A stretch of 64,000 nucleotides of DNA, taken from contig CAVSLD010000001.1 in the NCBI GenBank assembly GCA_963728655.1, positions 1-64,000 of the forward strand, in the 5' to 3' direction. Below, in pieces: positions 8,720 to 17,442 of the stretch. Source of the stretch: Iamia sp963728655 (GTDB taxonomy: Bacteria; Actinomycetota; Acidimicrobiia; Acidimicrobiales; Iamiaceae). Every line of letters starts with the position of its first letter. Position 1 is the first letter of the stretch. The position numbers and the translations under genes were made by a program. The notes below the pieces were generated by a model, which was not told where the DNA came from, searched no databases, and saw only the letters and a list, made by a program, of their open reading frames with translations.

Positions 8720-10212
8720 TGGACCGCCTCGTGCCCCTCACCTTCGCCCTGCCCCTCCTGGGGGCGGCCACCAGTCTCGTGGCGGTCCGCCGCCTGGCGG
8801 TCCAGCGGGCCCTCAACATCGCCTGCCTGGCCGGCAGCCTGGCCGTGTCGGTGATCCTGCTCATCCACGTCGAGCGCACCGACACCGCAGCGGTGGCCCA
8901 CATCGGGGCCTGGCCGTCGACCATCGGCATCACCTACGTGCTCGACCGGCTCTCCGGGATGCTGCTGGTGATCGCCTTCACCACGATGCTGCTGGTGCTG
9001 GTCTTCGCCGTCGGGCAGGGGGCCAGGGACGAGGCCTCGCCCTACTACCACCCGTCGTACCTGGTGCTGGCGGCCGGCATCGCCGCCGCCTTCTCCACCG
9101 GCGACCTGTTCCACCTGTTCGTGGCCTTCGAGGTCCTCCTCATGGCCAGCTACGTGCTGCTCACGCTGCACGGCGAGCCGGGACAGGTCCGCTCGGGCAC
9201 CACCTACGTGATCATCAACAGCGTCGAGTCGGTGCTGCTGCTGTCGGCCATCGGGCTCGTCTACGCCGCCACCGGCACCCTCAACATGGCCGACCTGCCC
9301 GGGGCCCTCGCCGCCCTCGACCCGGGCGTGCGGACCGGGCTCCAGGTGCTGCTGCTCATCGCCTTCGGGCTCAAGGCGGCCGTGTTCCCGCTGTTCTTCT
9401 GGCTGCCCGACGCCTACCCCACCGCCCCCAGCCCGGTCAGCGCCGTCTTCGCCGGCCTGCTCACCAAGGTGGGCGTGTACTGCATGATCCGGACCCAGAC
9501 GCTGCTCTTCCCGGACCAGCACCGCACCCTGCTGCTGGTGGTGGCCGCCCTCACCATGCTCGTGGGCGTGCTGGGCGCCATCTCCCAGGGCGACATCAAG
9601 CGCATCCTGTCGTTCCACATCGTCAGCCAGATCGGCTACATGGTGATGGGCCTGGCCATCGGCGGCGCCGCCGGTGTGGCCGCGACGGTCTTCTACCTGG
9701 TGCACCACATCCCCACGAAGACCTCGCTGTTCCTCGTCGAGGGGGTGGTCGAGGACACCGACGGCACCGGCACGCTCGACCGGCTGGGCGGCCTGGCCCG
9801 CCGCTCCGGGGTGCTGGCCCTGCTCTTCGCCCTGCCCGCCCTCAGCCTGGCCGGGCTCCCCCCGTTCTCGGGGTTCGTGGGCAAGCTGGGCCTCATCCAG
9901 GCCGGCGTCGACGACCGCCAGTGGCTGCTGGTGGGCGTGGCCCTCCTCGTGAGCCTGCTGACCGTGGTGTCCATGGCCAAGATCTGGCTGGGGGCGTTCT
10001 GGGGCACCCCCGAGGTCGCCCCGCCGGAGGCCGACCAGCCCGGGATCCTCCGGCGCCGGCGCACCATGGGCACCGCCACCGGGCTGCTCGTCGCGGTGAG
10101 CCTCACCGTGGCCCTGCTGGCCGGGCCCCTCTACTCCTTCTGCGAGCGCACGGCCGACGACCTCACCACGCCGGGGCGCTACGCGGCCCAGGTGAAGGCG
10201 GACGACCCGTGA
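8719..10212 (+). CDS. mnhD: Mrp antiporter subunit D (NuoM/N-like)
   Basis: A 497-aa polytopic subunit homologous to the complex I antiporter-like subunits. The conserved helix segment AYPTAPSPVSAVFAGLLTKVG carries the channel lysine and proline residues, and SLAGLPPFSGFVGK occurs late in the protein. The ATG at 8719 shares a base with the mnhC stop. The longer open frame upstream is a shadow of mnhC. With subunit A it forms the two ion-translocating units of the complex. Confidence 0.94.
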   Translation: MDRLVPLTFALPLLGAATSLVAVRRLAVQRALNIACLAGSLAVSVILLIHVERTDTAAVAHIGAWPSTIGITYVLDRLSGMLLVIAFTTMLLVLVFAVGQGARDEASPYYHPSYLVLAAGIAAAFSTGDLFHLFVAFEVLLMASYVLLTLHGEPGQVRSGTTYVIINSVESVLLLSAIGLVYAATGTLNMADLPGALAALDPGVRTGLQVLLLIAFGLKAAVFPLFFWLPDAYPTAPSPVSAVFAGLLTKVGVYCMIRTQTLLFPDQHRTLLLVVAALTMLVGVLGAISQGDIKRILSFHIVSQIGYMVMGLAIGGAAGVAATVFYLVHHIPTKTSLFLVEGVVEDTDGTGTLDRLGGLARRSGVLALLFALPALSLAGLPPFSGFVGKLGLIQAGVDDRQWLLVGVALLVSLLTVVSMAKIWLGAFWGTPEVAPPEADQPGILRRRRTMGTATGLLVAVSLTVALLAGPLYSFCERTADDLTTPGRYAAQVKADDP

Positions 10213-10721
10213 TCTCCCTGCGCCGCTTCGTGCCGTGGGTCGCGACCCTGACGGTGATCTGGGTGCTGCTCAACGGCGGCCCCACGTCGGCCAACGTGCT
10301 GGCCGGGGTGGCCGTCAGCTGCCTGGTGATGCTCGCCTTCCCCCTGGCCGAGCCGCCGTCGTCGCACCGCTTCCACCCGTGGGGGGCACTGCGGTTCGTC
10401 GGCTTCGTGGGCTGGAGCCTGGTGACCTCCAGCGCCCAGGTGGTCGTGACCTCCCTGTTCCCGACGCCGGCGCGCCTGCGGTCCGGCATCGTGCGGGTGG
10501 AGCTGCCGGGGGCCACGCCGCTGGTCACCACGTTGGTCTCCAACGCCATCACCCTCACCCCCGGCACCCTGACCGTGACGGCCCGCTCCGACCCCGCCGT
10601 CATCCACGTCCACGCCCTGGGCCTGGGCGACCTGGACGAGTTCCGCGAGGAGGTCCTCGACCTCCAGCGCCGGGCCACCGCCGCCTTCACCCCCGTCGTG
10701 GCCGAGGAGGTGGTCCGGTGA
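10209..10721 (+). CDS. mnhE: Mrp antiporter subunit E
   Basis: A 170-aa subunit with two N-terminal membrane helices, then a conserved cytoplasmic segment containing VSNAITLTPGTLTV, the MnhE/MrpE hallmark. Start is GTG at 10209, overlapping the mnhD stop by GTGA; upstream codons in the same frame belong to an mnhD shadow. Confidence 0.92.
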   Translation: MISLRRFVPWVATLTVIWVLLNGGPTSANVLAGVAVSCLVMLAFPLAEPPSSHRFHPWGALRFVGFVGWSLVTSSAQVVVTSLFPTPARLRSGIVRVELPGATPLVTTLVSNAITLTPGTLTVTARSDPAVIHVHALGLGDLDEFREEVLDLQRRATAAFTPVVAEEVVR

Positions 10722-10978
10722 CGGTCGTGGCCGTGATCTGCCTCACCGCGCTGACGATCTGCGCCGCCCTGTGCCTGGTCCGGGTGTGGCGGGCCGACGG
10801 CCTGGCCGACCGGGCCATCGCCCTCGACACCGTCACCGCCACGATCGTCTCGGGCATCGCGGTGGGCATCGCCGTCACCGGCGACGGCATCTACGCGGAC
10901 GTGGCCCTGGTGCTGGGCCTGCTCGGGTTCCTGGCCACCGTGGCCGTCTCCCGGTTCATGGCGAGGAGGGGGCCGTGA
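10718..10978 (+). CDS. mnhF: Mrp antiporter subunit F
   Basis: An 86-aa protein with three hydrophobic helices and the conserved RAIALDTVTATIVSGIAV segment of MnhF/MrpF. GTG start at 10718 overlaps mnhE by GTGA. It sits in the invariant E-F-G order of Mrp operons. Confidence 0.92.
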   Translation: MTVVAVICLTALTICAALCLVRVWRADGLADRAIALDTVTATIVSGIAVGIAVTGDGIYADVALVLGLLGFLATVAVSRFMARRGP

Positions 10979-11310
10979 TCCTCACCGTCCTCGCCGCCGT
11001 CCTCCTCCTGGTCGGCACCTCGCTCACCGTCACCGCGGTCATCGGCCTCTACCGGCTGCCCGACGTGTACGCCCGCATGCACGCGGCCACCAAGCCCGCC
11101 ACCCTCGGCATCTCCCTGTGCCTGCTGGGCGCGGCGCTGACCGTCGACGACGTCGACGTGGCCACCAAGCTCCTGCTGGCCGCCGTCTTCCAGCTGCTCA
11201 CCGCGCCGGTGTCGGGCCACCTGCTCGGACGGGCCGCCCACGACACCGGCGCGGCCCAGTCGGTGGCCACCGTCGTCGACGAGCTCGACGACCCCATCAC
11301 CCCCGACTAG
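10975..11310 (+). CDS. mnhG: Mrp antiporter subunit G
   Basis: A 111-aa subunit with three membrane helices and the diagnostic GLYRLPDVYARMHAATKPAT segment. GTG start at 10975 overlaps mnhF by GTGA, completing the A(B)-C-D-E-F-G set. The complex exports Na+ (and possibly K+ or other cations) in exchange for protons; ion preference cannot be told from sequence. Confidence 0.93.
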   Translation: MILTVLAAVLLLVGTSLTVTAVIGLYRLPDVYARMHAATKPATLGISLCLLGAALTVDDVDVATKLLLAAVFQLLTAPVSGHLLGRAAHDTGAAQSVATVVDELDDPITPD

Positions 11311-11413
11311 CGCCACCGGCGGGGCCGGTCGGCGCGCACCCCCGCCGGTGCGCCACCATGCAGTCCCCCACCCCCGTACGTCGGCGCCGCGCCGACGACC
11401 CGAAGGAGACGCC

Positions 11414-12697
11414 ATGGCCTGGGACTTCTCGACCGATCCGGAGTTCCAGGAGAAGCTCGACTGGGTCGCGCGGTTCTGCAAGGAGGAGGTCGAGCCCCTC
11501 GGCTTCCTGTTCCCGTACGCGGTCCGGCTGCCCGACCCCAAGGTGAAGGAGCTGGTCCGCGGCCTGCAGCAGCAGGTCAAGGACCAGGGCCTGTGGGCCA
11601 TCTTCCTCGACGAGGAGCTGGGCGGGCCCGGCTTCGGCCAGCTCAAGCTCGGCCTCCTCAACGAGATCCTGGGCCGCTACCCCGCCGCCCCCCAGCTCTT
11701 CGGCGCCGCCGCCCCGGACACGGGGAACATGGAGATGCTGGCCGCCTACGGCACCGAGGAGCAGAAGGAGCGCTGGCTCAGGCCCCTGATGGACCAGGAG
11801 ATGTTCTCGGCCTACTCCATGACCGAGCCCCAGGGCGGCTCGGACCCCAACCTGTTCCGCACCCACGCGGTGCGCGACGGCGACGAGTGGGTGATCAACG
11901 GCGAGAAGTGGTTCACCAGCGCCGGGCGGGTGGCCGACATCCTCTTCGTGATGTGCACCAACGGCATGTTCGTGGTGCCCCGGGAGACCCCCGGCGTGGA
12001 GATCATGCCGGAGCCCCGGAACCACAACCACATCATCTACACCGACGTCCGGGTGCCGGCCGACCACCTGCTGGGCCCCGAGGACGGGGCCAAGGTGCTG
12101 GCCCAGCGCCGCCTCGGCGGCGGGCGCATCCACCACGCCATGCGCACCATCGCCCAGTGCACGCTGGCCTTCGACATGATGTGCGAGCGGGCCCTCAGCC
12201 GCGAGTCCCACGGCGCCACCATCGCCGAGCACCAGATGGTGCAGGAGAAGATCGCCGACTCCTACGCCGCCATCCGCATGCTGCGGCTCTTCGTGCTGGA
12301 GACGGCCTGGAAGATCGACAACACCAGCACCCAGGAGGCCCGCACCGACATCGCCGCGGTCAAGTACACGATGGCCAAGGTGCTGCGCGAGGTGTCGTTC
12401 AACGCCCTGCACATCCACGGCTCCCTCGGCACCACCGACCTCACCCCGCTGCAGCGGATGTACGCCGAGGCCCCCACCATGGGCATCGCCGACGGTGTCG
12501 ACGAGGTGCACAAGGCCACCGTGGCCCGCCGGGTGCTCAAGCAGTACCGGCCCCACGAGGGCTACTTCCCGAGCGAGTTCCTCCCGGCCAAGCGGGAGGC
12601 GGCGTGGGAGGCCTACGAGCCGAGGTTCCAGGCCGACCCCGAGCTCCGCGCCGTGGCCGAGGGCTACGCCAAGTACTTCGCCGGCCGCCGCGGCTGA
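11414..12697 (+). CDS. Acyl-CoA dehydrogenase family protein
   Basis: A 427-aa flavoprotein expected to catalyse alpha,beta-dehydrogenation of an acyl-CoA and pass electrons to ETF. An N-terminal helical domain is followed by the FAD/substrate motif YSMTEPQGGSDP, the beta-barrel segment WVINGEKWFTS, and the C-terminal helical domain ending with HIHGSLGTTDLTPLQRMY. The ATG at 11414 is chosen for GGAG 7 nt upstream and homology beginning at WDFSTDPEF; 22 in-frame upstream codons look noncoding. The substrate chain length is not evident. The EtfD-like oxidoreductase at 28.3 kb is a plausible downstream electron acceptor. Confidence 0.9.
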   Translation: MAWDFSTDPEFQEKLDWVARFCKEEVEPLGFLFPYAVRLPDPKVKELVRGLQQQVKDQGLWAIFLDEELGGPGFGQLKLGLLNEILGRYPAAPQLFGAAAPDTGNMEMLAAYGTEEQKERWLRPLMDQEMFSAYSMTEPQGGSDPNLFRTHAVRDGDEWVINGEKWFTSAGRVADILFVMCTNGMFVVPRETPGVEIMPEPRNHNHIIYTDVRVPADHLLGPEDGAKVLAQRRLGGGRIHHAMRTIAQCTLAFDMMCERALSRESHGATIAEHQMVQEKIADSYAAIRMLRLFVLETAWKIDNTSTQEARTDIAAVKYTMAKVLREVSFNALHIHGSLGTTDLTPLQRMYAEAPTMGIADGVDEVHKATVARRVLKQYRPHEGYFPSEFLPAKREAAWEAYEPRFQADPELRAVAEGYAKYFAGRRG

Positions 12698-12879
12698 CCG
12701 GGCCGCGGCGCCGTCGACGCGCCGCACGACCCCTCCGGGCGAGCATCCGCCTCACGCCCTCGGCCCGGCGCAGCCGCTGGGGGGGGTCTCCCGTCGGCGC
12801 GGCCGCAGGCCGCACCCTCAGCTCGTCCGAAACGGAGGGAGCGCAGCGACCGAGTGAGGACGAAACCGACTCCGGGCGC

Positions 12880-12915
12880 GACGCTGCCCCCGGAGGGGGA
12901 GCCGGGGGCAGCGTC
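12880..12915. terminator. Perfect 14-bp hairpin between convergent genes
   Basis: Arms GACGCTGCCCCCGG (12880-12893) and its exact reverse complement (12902-12915) enclose an 8-nt loop. It lies just downstream of the P-II gene on the minus strand and after the acyl-CoA dehydrogenase on the plus strand, so it probably serves as a bidirectional terminator. No U-tract follows on either side, as is usual in high-G+C actinobacteria. Confidence 0.65.
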
Positions 12916-12940
12916 GTCTGTGGGGCAGGGAGAGGGACGC

Positions 12941-13279
12941 CTAGATGGCGTCGACCCCCTGCTCGCCGGTCCTGATGCGGACGATGGCCTCGACGGGCGT
13001 GACCCAGACCTTGCCGTCACCGATCTTGCCGGTGGCGGCGGACTGGACGATCACGTCGACGACCTTGTCCATCTCTCCGTCGTCGATGACGACCTCGAGC
13101 TTGAGCTTGGGCACGAACTCGATCTGGTACTCCGTGCCCCGGTACGTCTCGGTGTGGCCGCCCTGGCGCCCGAAGCCCTTGGCCTCGGTCACCGTGATCC
13201 CCACGACGCCGGCGGCCTTGAGGGCCTCCTTCACGTCGTCGAGCTTGAACGGCTTGATGATGGCAGTGACCATCCTCAT
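12941..13279 (-). CDS. glnK: P-II nitrogen regulatory protein (GlnK-type), copy 1
   Basis: A 112-aa trimeric signal protein that senses 2-oxoglutarate and ATP/ADP and gates the ammonium channel. The T-loop carries the modifiable Tyr51 within TETYRGTEYQ, the B-loop is AATGKIGDGK and the C-terminus VRIRTGEQ; all key residues are present. It starts 2 nt after the amtB stop, the classic amtB-glnK pair. It shares a 98-nt identical run with copy 2 at 15142-15480. Confidence 0.95.
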   Translation of the reverse strand: MRMVTAIIKPFKLDDVKEALKAAGVVGITVTEAKGFGRQGGHTETYRGTEYQIEFVPKLKLEVVIDDGEMDKVVDVIVQSAATGKIGDGKVWVTPVEAIVRIRTGEQGVDAI

Positions 13280-13281
13280 GT

Positions 13282-14685
13282 TCAGACCTCCGTCTTGCGG
13301 GCGGGCGACGAGCTGGCGGCGACGAGGTCCTCGACGCTGAAGCCGGCGAGGGAGTCACCGGCGTAGCCGGGCGAGCCGTGCTCGAGGACGTCGAGGCCCT
13401 CCATCTCCTCCTCGGGCTCGACGCGGAGCCCGATGGTGGCCTTGATGCCCATGAAGACGATGCCGGCCGCGATGGTGACGAACAGGAAGACCGCCCCGAC
13501 CATGATGATCTGGGTGAGCAGCTGGTCGAAGCCACCGCCGTAGAACAGACCGGCGTCGGTCCGCCCGAGGAAGGCGTCGTCCTTGGTGGCGAAGAGGCCG
13601 ATGGCCAGGGTGCCCCAGGCGCCGCAGACGCCGTGGACCGAGATGGCGCCCACCGGGTCGTCGACCTTGACCATCTTCTCGAAGAAGTCCACCGAGAAGA
13701 CGACCAGGACGCCTCCGAAGGCACCGACGAAGATGCCCCAGCCGTTGGTGAGGGCGCCGCAGCCGGCGGTGATCGACACCAGGCCGGCGAGGACGCCGTT
13801 GCAGGTCATGCCCACGTCGGGCTTGCCCGTCTTCAGCCAGATGGTCGCCATGGCGGCCACACCACCGGCGGCGGCCGCCAGCAGGGTGATCACCGCGATG
13901 TCCGGCACGGCCAGGTCGGCCGCCAGCTCCGAGCCCGGGTTGAACCCGAACCAGCCGATGAAGAGGATCAGGGTGCCCAGCACCACCAGGGGGATGCTGT
14001 GGCCCAGGATCGCCCGGGGCTTGCCGTCCTTGGTGAACTTGCCGAGGCGGGGCCCGAGGATCAGGGCGCCCATCAGCGACGCCCAGCCACCGACGCTGTG
14101 CACGATGGTGGAGCCGGCGAAGTCGCTGAAGGGGAACTCCCGCTGGGCCAGCCAGCCGCCGCCCCAGGTCCAGTGGACCACGATCGGGTAGATCACGGCG
14201 GTGATGAAGAAGCTGTAGATGAAGTAGCTCTTGAACTTGGTGCGCTCGGCCATGGCCCCGGACACGATGGTGGCGGCGGTGGCGGCGAAGGCGACCTGGA
14301 AGAAGAAGTTGGTGTGGATGGTCAGGCCACCCTCGTAGGCACCGGACTTCAGGAACCAGTCGCCCCACCCGATGAAGTCGTTCCCACCCGAGCCGTAGGC
14401 GATCGAGTAGCCGATGAGGAAGAACGCCAGGACGCCTGCCATGCAGTCCATGAGGTTCTTCATCATGATGTTGGAAACGTTCTTGCCCCGGGTGAGGCCG
14501 GCCTCGACCAGGGCGAACCCGGCCTGCATGAACAGCACGAGGACGCCCGCGAGGAGCACCCAGATGTTGTCGAGGATGTCCTGGGTGCTCGGCTCGTAGC
14601 CGACCTCCTGTGCCCCCGCGGGCGAGGCGATGAGCAGTGCGGCCCCACCCGCCACGACTGCTCCGGTGATCAGTCTCCGTCTCAC
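13282..14685 (-). CDS. amtB: Ammonium transporter AmtB, copy 1
   Basis: A 467-aa ammonium channel. The GTG at 14685 (GGAGG close upstream) gives a cleavable signal peptide (ITGAVVAGGAALLIASPAGA), followed by 11 predicted membrane helices. Visible family motifs include LLAGVLVLFMQAGFALVEAG near the start, DFAGSTIVHSVGG carrying the first pore histidine, and SVHGVCGAWG with the second. The cytoplasmic tail ends in Arg/Ser-rich sequence. Upstream in-frame codons to 14940 overlap the regulatory array and are probably not translated. Pairs with the P-II gene 2 nt downstream. Confidence 0.93.
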   Translation of the reverse strand: MRRRLITGAVVAGGAALLIASPAGAQEVGYEPSTQDILDNIWVLLAGVLVLFMQAGFALVEAGLTRGKNVSNIMMKNLMDCMAGVLAFFLIGYSIAYGSGGNDFIGWGDWFLKSGAYEGGLTIHTNFFFQVAFAATAATIVSGAMAERTKFKSYFIYSFFITAVIYPIVVHWTWGGGWLAQREFPFSDFAGSTIVHSVGGWASLMGALILGPRLGKFTKDGKPRAILGHSIPLVVLGTLILFIGWFGFNPGSELAADLAVPDIAVITLLAAAAGGVAAMATIWLKTGKPDVGMTCNGVLAGLVSITAGCGALTNGWGIFVGAFGGVLVVFSVDFFEKMVKVDDPVGAISVHGVCGAWGTLAIGLFATKDDAFLGRTDAGLFYGGGFDQLLTQIIMVGAVFLFVTIAAGIVFMGIKATIGLRVEPEEEMEGLDVLEHGSPGYAGDSLAGFSVEDLVAASSSPARKTEV

Positions 14686-14766
14686 GTGTCCTCCGTTGAC
14701 TGTTGCTGTGTTCGGGCACGGCTCGGACGCCGCGCGCTGGTCAGGCGCCGAACGTACGGAGGGCAT

Positions 14767-14826
14767 GTTTCGAGCCGAGGCGCTCCGCGTTACTCCCGTC
14801 GAACGCTTTCCTGACGCGCGTCTGAC
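14767..14826 (-). promoter_or_regulatory. GlnR-like 11-bp-phased binding array upstream of amtB copy 1
   Basis: On the minus strand, pentamers recur every 11 nt: GTCAG (14826-14822), GTCAG (14815-14811), a weak GTTCG, GTAAC (14793-14789), a degenerate unit, and GAAAC (14771-14767). This matches the architecture of actinobacterial GlnR boxes (GTnAC and GAAAC units with 6-nt spacers). The array ends 82 nt upstream of the start codon. Assignment to GlnR is inferred from pattern and target. Confidence 0.55.
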
Positions 14827-15141
14827 GCCCACCCGTCGAGAACCTGCACAGCCCCCCGGACGCGCCGGTGCCCCCCGGACGACGGTCCGAGGGGCACTCG
14901 TCAGATGCGCAGAGACAGGCGGGACATGGCGCCGAGCCACCCGTGGTGAACGTCGAGCACCGAGTGCGAAGGCGCACCGAGGACGGTGCAGCCGGCGCAG
15001 CCGCCGGGGGGTGCGGGGGGTCTCACCCCGCAGAGGCGAGGAGGGGGCGAGGGACGAGCCCCCGACCGCCGGGACCCCTTCGGTGCGAGCGGAGCGAGCC
15101 CGACCCGCTCGTCGAGAAGCTCCGCTTCGAAGACGAGACCT
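14827..15141. other. Intergenic region between the two amt/P-II pairs
   Basis: About 315 nt with no convincing gene. It contains a hairpin (TGCGGGG at 15012-15018 with CCCCGCA at 15026-15032), a likely terminator for the second pair. It also contains a degenerate copy of the sequence downstream of the first P-II gene: GGCGCAGCCGCCGG at 14994-15007 versus GGCGCAGCCGCTGG at 12767-12780, each followed by a GGGGTCTC block and GAGCG-AGCGA repeats. Open frames across it have no family resemblance. Confidence 0.5.
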
Positions 15142-15480
15142 CTAGATGGCGTCCGGCCCCTGCTCGCCGGTGCGGATGCGCACGATGGCGTCGACGGGGG
15201 TGATCCAGACCTTGCCGTCGCCGATCTTGCCGGTGGCGGCGGAGGCGACGATGGCATCGAGCACGGCGTCGGCCTCGGCGTCGTCGACCACCACCTCCAG
15301 CTTCACCTTGGGCACGAACTCGATCTGGTACTCAGTGCCCCGGTAGGTCTCCGTGTGGCCGCCCTGGCGCCCGAAGCCCTTGGCCTCGGTCACCGTGATC
15401 CCCACGACGCCGGCGGCCTTGAGGGCCTCCTTCACGTCGTCGAGCTTGAAGGGCTTGATGATGGCGGTGACCATCTTCAT
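15142..15480 (-). CDS. glnB: P-II nitrogen regulatory protein, copy 2
   Basis: A 112-aa P-II protein with Tyr51 in the T-loop and intact nucleotide-binding segments. Residues 1-58 differ from copy 1 only at position 2 (Lys for Arg), whereas many differences fall in residues 59-110 (for example DAEADAVLDAIVAS versus DGEMDKVVDVIVQS). The ATG at 15480 follows the second amt gene by 29 nt. GlnB versus GlnK cannot be decided by sequence alone; linkage to amt favours a GlnK role. Confidence 0.94.
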   Translation of the reverse strand: MKMVTAIIKPFKLDDVKEALKAAGVVGITVTEAKGFGRQGGHTETYRGTEYQIEFVPKVKLEVVVDDAEADAVLDAIVASAATGKIGDGKVWITPVDAIVRIRTGEQGPDAI

Positions 15481-15509
15481 GGCGGTGTCCTCTCTCCCGG
15501 GCGGGATGC

Positions 15510-16736
15510 CTAGGCGATCATCTCGTGGTAGGCGGTCTCGGCGTGCTCGGCCAGGTCGAGCCCGGTGCTCTCGGTCTCCTCGGAGACCCGCACGCCCATG
15601 GTGACCTTGAGCACCACCATGATGACCAGGGTGACCAGGCCGGAGTAGATGATGGTCGCCCCGTTGGCGATGGCCTGCTCGAGCAGCAGCTCGGCCGACC
15701 CCCCGTAGAGGAGGCCGTCGAGGCCCTTCTCGCCGAAGCCGTCGACGCCGAAGAACTCGGCGTTGGCGAAGAAGCCGATGAGCAGCGACCCGACCAGGCC
15801 GCCGACGAAGTGCACGCCGACCACGTCGAGGGCGTCGTCGTAGCCCAGGCGGGTCTTGAGCCCGACGGCGAAGGAGCAGGCCACGCCGGCGACGGCGCCG
15901 ATGGCGAGGGGGCCCACGCCGGACACGAACCCGGCCGCGGGGGTGATGGCCACCAGCCCGGCGACGATGCCCGACGCCGCGCCCAGGTTGGTGACCTTGC
16001 CGTCGCGCACCCGCTCGACCAGGGCCCAGGCCAGGCCGGCGGCCGCGGCGGCGAGGAAGGTGTTCATGAAGGCCTGGGCGGCCTGGCCGTTGGCGCCCAG
16101 GGCGGAGCCGGCGTTGAAGCCGAACCAGCCGAACCACAGGATCCCGGTGCCGATCATCACCAGGGGCATGGAGTGCGGCGGGTGGCCCTCGGCCGGCCAC
16201 CCCCGGCGCTTGCCGAGGACCAGCACCGCGGCGAGGGCGGCGATGCCGGCGTTGACGTGGATGGCGGTGCCGCCGGCGAAGTCGATCGAGCCCCGGTCGA
16301 AGAGCCAGCCGCCGTACACCCACTTGAACACGGGGACGAAGACGAGCAGGGACCACAGGGGCACGAAGACGGCCCATGCCGCGAAGCGCATGCGGTCGGC
16401 GACGGCGCCGGAGATCAGGGCCGGGGTGATGGCCGCGAACATGCCGAGGAAGGCCACGGTGGCGATGGCGCCGCCGTTGTCGTCGACGATGCCGATGCCG
16501 TCGAGGAAGAGGTTGTCGAGGTTGCCGATCAGGGCGCCGTCACCGCTCTGGGCCAGCGAGTAGCCGACGACGACCCACAGCACCGGCACGACCAGGAGGC
16601 ACCAGAAGTTCATCATCAACATGTTGAGCACGTTCCGGGAGCGGTCCATGCCGCCGTAGAAGAAGGCCAGGCCCGGTGTCATGAAGCACACCAGGGCGGC
16701 CGAGATGAGGACCCATGCCAGGTCACCGTTCTCCAT
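15510..16736 (-). CDS. amt: Ammonium transporter, copy 2
   Basis: A 408-aa Amt-family channel clearly diverged from copy 1 and without a signal peptide. It begins ENGDLAWVLISAALVCFMTP, as in the cyanobacterial/actinobacterial Amt1 group; later segments are FAGGTAIHVNAGI (first pore His) and VVGVHFVGGLVGS (second). The start is taken at ATG 16736; a GTG at 16748 is an alternative with a closer GAGGAG. It is followed by the second P-II gene and preceded by a GlnR-like array. Confidence 0.92.
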   Translation of the reverse strand: MENGDLAWVLISAALVCFMTPGLAFFYGGMDRSRNVLNMLMMNFWCLLVVPVLWVVVGYSLAQSGDGALIGNLDNLFLDGIGIVDDNGGAIATVAFLGMFAAITPALISGAVADRMRFAAWAVFVPLWSLLVFVPVFKWVYGGWLFDRGSIDFAGGTAIHVNAGIAALAAVLVLGKRRGWPAEGHPPHSMPLVMIGTGILWFGWFGFNAGSALGANGQAAQAFMNTFLAAAAAGLAWALVERVRDGKVTNLGAASGIVAGLVAITPAAGFVSGVGPLAIGAVAGVACSFAVGLKTRLGYDDALDVVGVHFVGGLVGSLLIGFFANAEFFGVDGFGEKGLDGLLYGGSAELLLEQAIANGATIIYSGLVTLVIMVVLKVTMGVRVSEETESTGLDLAEHAETAYHEMIA

Positions 16737-16811
16737 CGCGGGGATCACTCTCCTCTCGTGCGGGCGCCGGCGTCCGGGCCCGTCGTGGTGCCGGCAAGGT
16801 ACGAACGCTCT

Positions 16812-16849
16812 GTTTCCGGCGCGTTTCGGCTCGCTGTCATGAGCGTGAC
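16812..16849 (-). promoter_or_regulatory. GlnR-like binding array upstream of amt copy 2
   Basis: Minus strand reads GTCAC-N6-GACAG-N6-GAAAC-N6-GAAAC from 16849 to 16812, matching the GTnAC/GAAAC 11-bp-phased GlnR box in three or four of its units. It ends 76 nt upstream of the amt start, nearly the same position as the array before copy 1 (82 nt). Confidence 0.6.
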
Positions 16850-16934
16850 GACTCTCTGTCGCCCCTCCGCCGGGCCCCGGGCGGTGACCCCGTCCCCCAG
16901 CACCGCCGCCGGGCCCGCCGTATGCTCCCGCCCC

Positions 16935-17360
16935 ATGGCCCGCCGTGAGACCTACCTCGACCACCTGAGCTCCGTGTCCCTGTTCTCGGCGTGCTCGCGC
17001 CGGGAGCTGGGCAAGATCGCCAAGGCCGGCGACGAGCTCCACGCCGACGACGGCCAGGTGCTCATCACCCAGGGCGACGCCGGCCGCGAGGCCTTCGTCG
17101 TCATCGAGGGCACCGCCGTCGTCAAGCGGGGCGGCCGGAAGGTGGCCACGCTGGGCCCCGGCGACTGCGTCGGCGAGCTGGCCCTGCTCGACCACGGGCC
17201 CCGCACCGCCACCGTGGTGGCCGACGGCAAGATGACCCTCTTCGTCCTCGGCGCCCGCCAGTTCGCCGGCGTGCTCGAGGACGTGCCCGCCCTCTCGCGC
17301 AAGGTGATGGCCGCCCTCGCAGCGCGGGTGCGCGAGCTCGACTCCAAGATCTACGGCTGA
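16935..17360 (+). CDS. Cyclic nucleotide-binding domain protein
   Basis: A 141-aa single-domain protein of the CRP/FNR cNMP-binding fold with no DNA-binding domain. The fold markers GDAGREAFVVIEGTAVV, LGPGDCVGELALLDHGPRTA (the phosphate-binding cassette, with GE and R-TA) and the following beta strands are intact, so nucleotide binding is plausible. The C-terminal helix ends in RVRELDSKIYG. It is divergent from amt copy 2 across a 198-nt gap. Its partner is unknown; such stand-alone domains usually act by protein contact. Confidence 0.85.
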   Translation: MARRETYLDHLSSVSLFSACSRRELGKIAKAGDELHADDGQVLITQGDAGREAFVVIEGTAVVKRGGRKVATLGPGDCVGELALLDHGPRTATVVADGKMTLFVLGARQFAGVLEDVPALSRKVMAALAARVRELDSKIYG

Positions 17361-17442
17361 GCCGACACCCCCTCGCACCCGACGGCGCACCGTTCACAGG
17401 AGCGAAACAGGAGCGAAACCTGACCTGCGTACGGTCGCCGCC

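Noticed and set aside
15525..16934. Upstream extension of the cNMP-binding protein frame over amt copy 2
   Set aside because: The extension is antisense to amt and has His/Gly/Glu-rich shadow composition; homology starts at the ATG at 16935.
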